Source of the DNA: an uncultured Clostridia bacterium | Lineage (GTDB): Bacteria; Bacillota; Clostridia; Christensenellales; UBA1242 | Length of the DNA stretch: 23,705 nucleotides | Direction of reading: 5' to 3' | NCBI GenBank assembly: GCA_947626175.1 | Contig: CANQRE010000008.1 | Location: 1 to 23,705, forward strand | In this document: piece by piece, positions 1 to 5,216 of the stretch | Layout: each line of letters opens with the position of its first letter | Numbering within the stretch: the stretch's first letter is position 1 | Made by a program: the position numbers and the translations under genes | The notes under the pieces: model-generated | Database searches by the model: none | What the model was told of the DNA's origin: nothing | What the model saw: the letters and a program-made list of their open reading frames with translations, nothing else

Positions 1-587
1 CCTAAAAACAGCCCTATGATTGTGGCATAGAAAAACTGCTCAATGTTCAAATGCAAAAGGCCAAACAAAATTGATGAAAGCATAATGGCTTTCCATGTTC
101 CAAGCGGGCTAAATGACCTAAGAAGCATGCCCCTGTGAGTTGTTTCTTCGCACAAAGCAGGCAAAAAAGCCGTGAAAAACAAATTTAAAAGAAGAGTTCC
201 AAAGGAATATGATGAAATTGCCGCGCCAGACGCATGTTCATAGCCCAAAAATTCGATTATGCCATAAAACGCATCCGCCACGAATGAATTTAAAAAATAA
301 ACAACAATGCCCAACAAAAACGACAGTCCAACAACTGACCATGAAATTTTTTTGCTTCCAAACTCGTTAATCGAAGAAAATGGCTTCTGTTTTTTTAGGG
401 CTGGATAAAGCAAAAGCGGACCGCCAAGGAGCAAAACAATTTGCACGATTATCGTGAAAAAATAATCGCCATATTCGCCCATAAAAGTCAGCACGCCAAA
501 AGACGAAAGCATCCTAAGCAAAACAAATGCCATAGTTATGACAAAATATGTTATGATTGCACTGTTAAACGATTTGGTTTTTTCCAT
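1..587 (-). CDS. CPBP-family intramembrane metalloprotease, partial (3' end beyond left edge)
   Basis: About 195 N-terminal residues of a multi-pass membrane protein are visible, and the frame stays open through the left edge. The CPBP (Abi/Rce1-like) signature is present: EETTHRG near residue 146 (EExxxR) and FGLLHLN about 35 residues later (FxxxH). In this family these residues form a glutamate-protease-like active site inside the membrane. Substrates are unknown here; relatives process prenylated proteins or take part in bacteriocin self-immunity. The only reasonable start is the ATG at 587, because an in-frame TAG (624-626), the stop of the upstream gene, blocks extension. The nearest purine-rich stretch (AAAGGG) is 14 nt from this ATG, too far for normal initiation, but a TATAAT lies 6 nt upstream. 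The gene follows another CPBP gene in the same direction, so the two may be paralogues. The family call is firm; function is not known. Confidence 0.85.
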   Translation of the reverse strand, partial: MEKTKSFNSAIITYFVITMAFVLLRMLSSFGVLTFMGEYGDYFFTIIVQIVLLLGGPLLLYPALKKQKPFSSINEFGSKKISWSVVGLSFLLGIVVYFLNSFVADAFYGIIEFLGYEHASGAAISSYSFGTLLLNLFFTAFLPALCEETTHRGMLLRSFSPLGTWKAIMLSSILFGLLHLNIEQFFYATIIGLFL

Positions 588-593
588 CAGCTT

Positions 594-599
594 ATTATA
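594..599 (-). promoter_or_regulatory. -10 box immediately upstream of the second CPBP gene
   Basis: A perfect TATAAT on the minus strand ends 6 nt before the ATG at 587. A transcript from it would start at or very near the start codon. No convincing -35 hexamer stands at 16-18 bp spacing, so the promoter is tentative. The gene may instead be read through from the CPBP gene upstream. Confidence 0.35.
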
Positions 600-623
600 T
601 TCCCTTTTGCCGTTGATAATGCC

Positions 624-1610
624 CTAATTTGTTGGCATAAATCCAATTGCAACGCTCACAACAAACAAAATTAGGCCAAGCCCCATTGCAATCAAAAACA
701 CAAAAGGCACTTCTTGCTTTTTTTGTTTGTCCACTTGCTCATTTTCTTTTTGATTTTTAAAGTGAAAATAAAACGCCTCAATCAAAATGATAATCCCTGC
801 TGTGACAAAGCAAAGCATAACTGCCAGCGCCCACACCCAGCCTTGAGTGTAATCCAAAGCCATGTTAACACCTGCGGCCGCATTTAAATATGAAAGTGTG
901 ACAACAATCGCATTGTTCAAAAAATGCACAAGCATGCTTGAAAACGTTGACTCCGTCCTAAGAGCAATCCATCCAAGCACAATTCCCAAAACCAAAGGAT
1001 ACAAAAACTGCTGAAGCGAAGCGTGCATGAAAGCAAACATGATTGCACTGATAAAAATTGCCCATGTGCTGCCAAATTGCTTTTTTAAGCCATTTAAAAC
1101 AATTCCGCGGAAAACAAGTTCTTCAAAAATTGCAGGCAAAAGTGCAAGCAAAACAAGCTGCAAAACATACCAACCAAAGTTTGAAAGAGGAAGGCCAAAA
1201 TCGTTCATGGCATAGCCCGCTTTTTCAAGGCCAAAATCAATTCCGCCAACAAGATATTGCATTCCAAAAACACAAACAATTGGCAAAACAATGCAAATAA
1301 GCGTGTTATATGTGCCAATTTTGAAATTTACATTTGCCGCTTCAAAACTTTTTTTGCGGAAATGATTGAACAAAAAAAACATAACGCAAAGTCCAATTGG
1401 ACTTGCCAGCGACGAAAAAATTGTATACACAACGCTGTCGGCAACAGAGCTTTCTTCCACCCCCGAACTTATGATAAGTTTTGCAATAAAAAATATTGCA
1501 AGCGCCACAACATATGGAGCAATCAGCGCAAAAATATAGCCAAAGCTTGCATCCTTGATGTCATAAAACTTTGATTTTTCAAATTTTTTTTCTGGCAGAT
1601 TTTTTCCCAT
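624..1610 (-). CDS. CPBP-family intramembrane metalloprotease
   Basis: A 328-residue multi-pass membrane protein. Hydrophobic segments lie at about 25-47, 60-82, 102-122, 147-162, 182-215, 225-245, 258-285 and 303-324. The CPBP motifs are complete: E163-E164-x3-R168, F192-x3-H196, and H229 with N233 in the last motif. The family is a set of intramembrane proteases or CAAX-processing-like enzymes; the substrate cannot be inferred. I place the start at the ATG at 1610. The frame is open up to 1754, but that extension would run through the divergent promoter and the beginning of tadA, and its sequence is not membrane-like in the family manner. No Shine-Dalgarno precedes 1610; TATACT lies 6 nt upstream. 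A Lys/Gln-rich cytosolic loop sits at 286-300, before a last membrane helix. The gene is followed after 36 bp by a second CPBP gene. Confidence 0.88.
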   Translation of the reverse strand: MGKNLPEKKFEKSKFYDIKDASFGYIFALIAPYVVALAIFFIAKLIISSGVEESSVADSVVYTIFSSLASPIGLCVMFFLFNHFRKKSFEAANVNFKIGTYNTLICIVLPIVCVFGMQYLVGGIDFGLEKAGYAMNDFGLPLSNFGWYVLQLVLLALLPAIFEELVFRGIVLNGLKKQFGSTWAIFISAIMFAFMHASLQQFLYPLVLGIVLGWIALRTESTFSSMLVHFLNNAIVVTLSYLNAAAGVNMALDYTQGWVWALAVMLCFVTAGIIILIEAFYFHFKNQKENEQVDKQKKQEVPFVFLIAMGLGLILFVVSVAIGFMPTN

Positions 1611-1616
1611 ACACAA

Positions 1617-1644
1617 AGTATACAACATTTTGCTGGACAAACAA
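1617..1644 (-). promoter_or_regulatory. Promoter of the CPBP gene (divergent half)
   Basis: On the minus strand TATACT (1617-1622) is preceded at 16 bp by TTGTTT (1639-1644). The -10 box ends 6 nt before the ATG at 1610, which predicts a transcript starting at or next to the start codon. The -35 box abuts that of the tadA promoter, so the two are back to back. Confidence 0.45.
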
Positions 1645-1662
1645 AGTGTTTTTGAGTAAAAT
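1634..1662 (+). promoter_or_regulatory. tadA promoter
   Basis: TGGACA (1634-1639), a 17-bp spacer and TAAAAT (1657-1662) form a good sigma-A-type promoter. The tadA ATG is only 6 nt after the -10 box, where transcription would be expected to start, so the mRNA should have little or no leader. Confidence 0.6.
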
Positions 1663-1668
1663 GCAAAT

Positions 1669-2115
1669 ATGAACAAATTTATAGATGCAGCAATCAAACA
1701 AGCACAAAAAGCCTTTGAGCAAGGCGAAATTCCAGTTGGCGCAGTTGTTGTCAAAGATGGAAAAATTTTATCAAAAGGCTTTAATATGCGTGAAAAAACT
1801 CAAAATGCAACAAAACATGCTGAAATTTCGGCAATTGAAAAAGCATGCAAAAAACTTGGCTCGTGGCGACTTGACGGCTGCGACATTTATGTTTCGCTTG
1901 AGCCTTGTCCAATGTGTGCAGGTGCAATTGCAAATGCCAGAATCAAGAACTTGTTTTATGCTTGCAAAGAAAACACATCAAATGACAATCTTTTGCAAAC
2001 AATTCTTGCCTCTTCCCGCCTAAATCATAAAGTTTGTTTTGAAATGATTGAGGACAAGCGAGCAGGCAAACTTTTAAGTGATTTTTTCAAAGATAAACGA
2101 AAAATAAAAGGATGA
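1669..2115 (+). CDS. tadA: tRNA-specific adenosine deaminase TadA
   Basis: A 148-residue cytidine/deoxycytidylate deaminase-fold enzyme. It converts adenosine 34 to inosine in the anticodon of tRNA-Arg(ACG), allowing one tRNA to read several Arg codons. The zinc site and catalysis motifs are complete: H50-A-E52 (His ligand and proton-shuttling Glu) and P79-C80-x2-C83. Length fits the family (about 150-170). The start at 1669 gives the expected N-terminus; no Shine-Dalgarno is present in front of it, and the promoter -10 box ends 6 nt before the ATG. The gene stands alone, is divergent from the CPBP gene, and its stop codon lies inside a bidirectional terminator hairpin. Identification is confident. 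Small deaminases of the guanine or cytosine type are the only alternative, and the PCPMCAGA signature argues for TadA. Confidence 0.95.
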   Translation: MNKFIDAAIKQAQKAFEQGEIPVGAVVVKDGKILSKGFNMREKTQNATKHAEISAIEKACKKLGSWRLDGCDIYVSLEPCPMCAGAIANARIKNLFYACKENTSNDNLLQTILASSRLNHKVCFEMIEDKRAGKLLSDFFKDKRKIKG

Positions 2116-2132
2116 ACTTTCATCCTTTTTTC
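2106..2132 (+). terminator. Bidirectional terminator between tadA and the SHOCT protein gene
   Basis: Stem AAAGGATGA / TCATCCTTT (2107-2115 with 2120-2128), loop ACTT, followed by a T-run. The reverse strand also ends in a T-rich run (TTTATTTT), so it can serve both converging genes. The tadA stop codon is inside the stem. Confidence 0.8.
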
Positions 2133-2702
2133 TTAATATTTTTTTAACAGTTCAAACATAAGTTGTTTAAATTCTTCTTGTGTTATTTCGCCCTTGTCTT
2201 TCATATTTCGCAAAATTTCCATTTGGCTTTTAAGTTTTGCATCTTTTGCTTTTTGCTTTTCTTCGTTTGAAATTGGCTTTTCTTCGCTTAAATTTTGCTC
2301 CGTCAAGTTTTGTTGCTGAGATGGAGTCACCATAACCCCTGGGTCATCTTTTATTGCAAATGAAACATAAAGCAAAATCGCAGAAAGCGACAATCCGCCC
2401 GCGCCAATGATTGTTAACACGGCGCCTGGGATATACAATTTGTTTTGCGAATTACATTTGAGCAAAAATATTCCACCAATCATCGAAAGTATTGCAAAAA
2501 TCAGCATAACAACGCCTGCAACAACAAGCACAGTGGCAGTTATGTCAATTGAACTTTCCACATAACCCACGCCTGCTTGGGTGGCAGCAGCAATTTCATT
2601 TATACTGCTGAAAGAAACAATTGCCGAAATCAAATATGCCACTGCATTGATGATTGACAAAATTGCACTTATTTTGATTAAAACTCTTTTTGTGTCATTC
2701 AT
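2133..2702 (-). CDS. Small multi-pass membrane protein with C-terminal SHOCT segment
   Basis: 189 residues. Hydrophobic segments are at about 7-31, 54-81 and 89-117 (three to four membrane passes). A polar, Gln/Glu/Lys-rich linker (about 125-160) follows, then a C-terminal amphipathic segment (LRNMKDKGEITQEEFKQLMF) that matches the SHOCT pattern. SHOCT is a short helical segment found at protein termini, thought to be an oligomerisation or interaction element. The third membrane region ends in AILLYVSFAIKDD, which recurs in the next two genes upstream, so the three are paralogues. The ribosome site GAAGGG lies 8 nt before the ATG at 2702. It follows 43 bp after the neighbouring paralogue with no terminator between, so the two are probably cotranscribed. 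I cannot assign a function. Confidence 0.8.
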   Translation of the reverse strand: MNDTKRVLIKISAILSIINAVAYLISAIVSFSSINEIAAATQAGVGYVESSIDITATVLVVAGVVMLIFAILSMIGGIFLLKCNSQNKLYIPGAVLTIIGAGGLSLSAILLYVSFAIKDDPGVMVTPSQQQNLTEQNLSEEKPISNEEKQKAKDAKLKSQMEILRNMKDKGEITQEEFKQLMFELLKKY

Positions 2703-2745
2703 ACAACTAACCCTTCGATTATTATTATGCTTTTTTAAACTTTTT

Positions 2746-3171
2746 TTATGAGTTTGTTTGCACTGTCACTTCTTTTGGCTCATTTTTGATTGCAAATGAA
2801 ATGTAAAGCAAAATTGCTGGAATTGAAATCACGCCTGTAAACATAATCGTGAAAACACATCCACCAACATATCGGCCATGTCTGTTTGCAAAATTTTCAG
2901 GTTTTGAAATTGACCCAAGCAAAAGGCCTGCTCCCAACAATTGGAAAAATGCAATCACAAAAAACATTGCGCTGACAATTGTCGCAAATATGTTTTCCAA
3001 AGCAACCATTTGTGTTTCAGCCGAAGCGATCTCTTCAGTTAAAGCACCAAAAAGATCAAAAATAAGGCTTGTGTAAAGCAAAGATATCAAGCCCACAATG
3101 ACAAACATAACCGCCATCAAAATTTCGATTATGCCCGCTGCCATAATAAGCCCACGTTTTGATTTGTTCAT
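2746..3171 (-). CDS. Small multi-pass membrane protein, paralogue without SHOCT
   Basis: 141 residues. Hydrophobic segments lie at about 8-36, 62-88 and 102-128. The last one ends in AILLYISFAIKNEP, the signature shared with both neighbours. Unlike them it stops a few residues after this motif and has no linker and no SHOCT segment. The open frame extends to 3255, but the ATG at 3171 is the start: GGAGGG stands 6 nt before it, the N-terminus MNKSKRG parallels MNQTRKG and MNDTKRV of the paralogues, and a promoter lies just upstream inside the longer frame. Function unknown. It may be a truncated family member or a partner that assembles with the SHOCT-bearing paralogues. Confidence 0.78.
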   Translation of the reverse strand: MNKSKRGLIMAAGIIEILMAVMFVIVGLISLLYTSLIFDLFGALTEEIASAETQMVALENIFATIVSAMFFVIAFFQLLGAGLLLGSISKPENFANRHGRYVGGCVFTIMFTGVISIPAILLYISFAIKNEPKEVTVQTNS

Positions 3172-3189
3172 ATTACCCTCCTTTGCTTT

Positions 3190-3219
3190 ATTGTAACCTA
3201 TATTTTTTCTTTTTGTCAA
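3190..3219 (-). promoter_or_regulatory. Promoter of the middle membrane-protein paralogue
   Basis: Minus-strand TTGACA (3214-3219), 18-bp spacer, TACAAT (3190-3195), followed by the ribosome site and ATG at 3171. It lies just after the terminator of the upstream paralogue, so the second and third genes of the array form their own transcript. Confidence 0.7.
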
Positions 3220-3226
3220 ACGATTA

Positions 3227-3256
3227 TAAAAAAAATTGAGTTTTTGCAAACTCAAT
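3227..3256 (-). terminator. Terminator of the Cys-rich SHOCT gene
   Basis: Hairpin with arms ATTGAGTTT / AAACTCAAT (3235-3256) followed on the minus strand by eight T (3227-3234). It overlaps the stop codon of the gene ending at 3252. Confidence 0.8.
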
Positions 3257-4046
3257 TTCTCATTAAATCAGCAACCATGTTTTTGAAATCTTCAGCTGAT
3301 ATCTCGCCATTGTCACGCATGTTTCTGAGAATTTCAATTTTATGCTCCAAAAGTTTCATGTCAATTTCAACGCCAAAGTGGTCGAAAGATGGCTCTTCAT
3401 CTTCAAGCTGGCATTCATCGCACTCATCGCTATGTTCGCAGTTTTCACACTCGCATTGCTCTTCTTCAGCTTGTTCAACTTCTTTGGCTTGTTCTGTTTC
3501 TTCAACCTGTTCAACTTGTTCAGCTTCTTCGCTTTGTTCAGTTTCTTTAGCTTGTTCAGCTTCTTCGCTTTGTTCAGCTTCTTCAACTTGTTCAGGTGCG
3601 TTTTCTTCTTCCAAAGTTTTTTCTTCAAATGAAACGTTGTTTTCTTCTTCCAAAGCCTTTTCTTCGCCACACTGGCAAACGCCTTCATCCTCTTTGCACT
3701 GGCAAGTTTGATTTTCATCGCACTGGCAAGTGTTTTGATTGCAACTTTCGTCATCGCCTTGCGATTTTTCATCTCTGAAAGCAAATGAAATGTAAAGCAA
3801 AATTGCGGGAACTCCAACTCCCATGCTGCCCACAACCGTGAACACAACTGCAAGCGGCATAATTGCTCCAACGCCTTTGATATCTGGCCTGAGAGTTTCA
3901 ACGAGAAGCAAAATTCCGCCAATTAAACCAATAACAAACATTGCCAAAATTTCTGGAATAAAAACGCTAACTGCAAGATAAACCACACAATGAGCAAGCA
4001 TCAAAATTCCGCTGGCAACTGTTAAACCTTTTCGTGTTTGATTCAT
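3252..4046 (-). CDS. Membrane protein with two cysteine clusters, Glu/Gln repeat and SHOCT segment
   Basis: 264 residues in four parts. (1) A membrane part, about 1-90, ends in AILLYISFAFRDE, shared with the two downstream paralogues. (2) A Cys cluster at 102-126 has C102, C107-x-C109, C115-x-C117 and C124-x-C126. (3) An acidic repeat, about 150-196, is built of E/Q/A/V units, followed by a second Cys cluster: C198-x-C200-x2-C203, C209-x2-C212, with H205 between. (4) A C-terminal SHOCT segment, about 236-264, includes LRNMRDNGEISAEDF. C-x-C and C-x2-C spacing suggests metal or Fe-S binding, but no known family is matched. Two ATGs stand in tandem (4049 and 4046); the second is 6 nt from AGGAGG and matches the paralogues' N-termini, so I use it. 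A consensus promoter precedes it. Function unknown. Confidence 0.82.
   Translation of the reverse strand: MNQTRKGLTVASGILMLAHCVVYLAVSVFIPEILAMFVIGLIGGILLLVETLRPDIKGVGAIMPLAVVFTVVGSMGVGVPAILLYISFAFRDEKSQGDDESCNQNTCQCDENQTCQCKEDEGVCQCGEEKALEEENNVSFEEKTLEEENAPEQVEEAEQSEEAEQAKETEQSEEAEQVEQVEETEQAKEVEQAEEEQCECENCEHSDECDECQLEDEEPSFDHFGVEIDMKLLEHKIEILRNMRDNGEISAEDFKNMVADLMRN
3456..3596 (-). repeat. Degenerate Glu/Gln-rich coding repeat
   Basis: A low-complexity tract inside the preceding gene, built from short units coding for EEAEQ, EEVEQ, AKEVEQ and KETEQ variants. DNA copies are related but not identical (variants of gcttcttcgctttgttcag on the plus strand). The length of such a tract can change by slippage or recombination. 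Confidence 0.75.
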
Positions 4047-4066
4047 CATAATCCTCCTATGCCAAA

Positions 4067-4095
4067 ATTATATTACTTTGTTTTTATTTTGTCAA
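4067..4095 (-). promoter_or_regulatory. Consensus promoter of the Cys-rich SHOCT gene
   Basis: Minus-strand TTGACA (4090-4095), exactly 17 bp, TATAAT (4067-4072): a perfect match to the sigma-A consensus. AGGAGG and the start codon follow within 25 bp. This predicts strong, constitutive expression. Confidence 0.85.
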
Positions 4096-4178
4096 TACCC
4101 AAATTTTGTTTTTGGGCAAAAGTTAAATGTGTTTTGAAAAAAAATTCAAATGTGATAACATGAAAAAAAGGAGTAAAA

Positions 4179-4937
4179 ATGAATAGAACAATTTTAATAA
4201 CCGGCGCTTCAAGCGGAATTGGAAAAGGACTGAAGGAATACTTTCTTTCCAAAGGCGACAAAGTGATCAACATTTCACTTGACGCTCATTCCTACCCTTG
4301 CGACATCACAAATCGCGACCAACTGGATGAAACATTTTCACGTTTGCAAAATGAAAAAATTGACATTCTCATAAATTGTGCTGGCAGAGGGCTGTCAGGC
4401 GCGGTGGAACTTGTGAGCGAAGAAGAAATTCGAAAGCAATTTGAGCTTAATTTTTTTGCACTTATAAATGTGACAAAACGCACCATTCCTTTGCTAAATG
4501 AAAACGCAAAAATCATAAATATTTCATCCACTTGCGCGCTTTTTCCTTTGCCATTTAGGTCATATTATTGCGCAAGCAAAGCCGCAGTTAGCATGATCAC
4601 TGACGGAATGCGAATGGAACTTAAAAACACATCCATTCAAGTGGCAGCAGTTTGCCCAGGCGAAGTTAAAACCAATTTCACAAAAAATCGTGTGAAAGAT
4701 TTTGAAACAAACTCCAGATATGGCGACAGCGTTAAAAAATCCGCCCAGTTTGTTGACTCGCGTGAAGAAAAACGCATGCCAGTTGAAAAAGCTGTTCAAA
4801 AAATTGCAAAATTTATTGAAAAAAAGAGATTAAAACCACAAAAAATCATTGGAAAACAAAAATTATTATACTTTTTTGCAAAATTTGTTCCAAAATCTGT
4901 GTGGATCAAAGCAACTCAAAAAATATATGTCAAATAG
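4179..4937 (+). CDS. Short-chain dehydrogenase/reductase (SDR)
   Basis: 252 residues, a classical SDR with a Rossmann fold. Visible motifs are the nucleotide-binding TGASSGIG (8-15), NCAG (66-69), N91, and the catalytic set S117, Y130 and K134 in YCASK, followed by PGEVKT. It should catalyse an NAD(P)-dependent oxidation or reduction of a carbonyl or alcohol. The substrate cannot be read from the sequence. D39-equivalent acidic residues after strand 2 are not clear enough to choose NAD or NADP. The last 50 residues are Lys-rich with a hydrophobic, aromatic stretch (LLYFFAKFVPKSVWI), which suggests membrane association as in several lipid-active SDRs; this is inference. AAAGGAG lies 5 nt before the ATG. 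No clear promoter was found in the 130 bp shared with the divergent gene. Confidence 0.9.
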   Translation: MNRTILITGASSGIGKGLKEYFLSKGDKVINISLDAHSYPCDITNRDQLDETFSRLQNEKIDILINCAGRGLSGAVELVSEEEIRKQFELNFFALINVTKRTIPLLNENAKIINISSTCALFPLPFRSYYCASKAAVSMITDGMRMELKNTSIQVAAVCPGEVKTNFTKNRVKDFETNSRYGDSVKKSAQFVDSREEKRMPVEKAVQKIAKFIEKKRLKPQKIIGKQKLLYFFAKFVPKSVWIKATQKIYVK

Positions 4938-4964
4938 CGAGTGCACAAAAGTGGCTCGCTTTTT
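4936..4964 (+). terminator. Terminator after the SDR gene
   Basis: Hairpin AGCGAG ... CTCGCT with an inner CAC/GTG pairing around AAAA, then TTTTT. The SDR stop codon overlaps its first base pairs. Confidence 0.75.
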
Positions 4965-4990
4965 ATATTATGATAATGTGAGGTGCTTAC

Positions 4991-5185
4991 ATGAAAAACT
5001 GTTACAAACAAGGATGTGCTTTCACAATGCCTTGTTTTTCGCCTTGCAACCAATTCTCTCCTTGCCAGCCTAATCCTTTTCCTATTCCGTGCTGTGCTCC
5101 CTTTGGCTATGAAAATTGTTCTCAGAACTTTTGCCCGCTTTTTATTGCTTTTGCTGGAGGATTTTTGCTCGGAAAATGCTGCTAA
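4991..5185 (+). CDS. Cysteine-rich miniprotein, 64 residues
   Basis: A 64-residue protein with 11 cysteines (4, 9, 15, 19, 25, 34, 35, 43, 48, 63, 64), many Pro, Phe and Asn residues, and a hydrophobic C-terminal segment (about 47-61, with AFAGGFLLG) ending in KCC. GAGGTG lies 5 nt before the ATG, and a terminator follows the stop directly. Both flanking signals support a real gene despite the small size. There is no signal peptide. The hydrophobic tail before the last two Cys could anchor it in a membrane. Cys-rich small proteins of this type occur among spore-coat and metal-binding proteins, but I recognise no family here. An -10-like TATTAT (4966-4971) lies upstream; read-through from the SDR gene is also possible. 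Confidence 0.65.
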   Translation: MKNCYKQGCAFTMPCFSPCNQFSPCQPNPFPIPCCAPFGYENCSQNFCPLFIAFAGGFLLGKCC

Positions 5186-5216
5186 AAAAGCTTGACCAAG
5201 ATGTCAAGCTTTTTAC
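5184..5216 (+). terminator. Bidirectional terminator between the miniprotein gene and pepF
   Basis: Arms AAAGCTTGAC (5187-5196) and GTCAAGCTTT (5203-5212), loop CAAGAT, with an A-run before and a T-run after. It can terminate transcription arriving from either side, which suits the convergent genes here. Confidence 0.85.

Noticed and set aside
1611..1754. Upstream extension of the first CPBP gene
   Set aside because: It would overlap the start of tadA and both promoters, and adds a stretch unlike family members.
3466..3600. CRISPR-like repeats
   Set aside because: The units are degenerate, short, without equal spacers, and lie in frame within a coding gene.
3244..3711. Plus-strand open frame rich in Ser, Cys and Phe
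   Set aside because: It is the antisense of the Glu/Gln repeat and Cys region of the minus-strand SHOCT protein; low complexity keeps other frames open. No ribosome site.
4098..4115. Hairpin CCCAAA/TTTGGG upstream of the SDR gene
   Set aside because: Short and weak, no T-run after it, no known operator; probably chance in AT-rich DNA.
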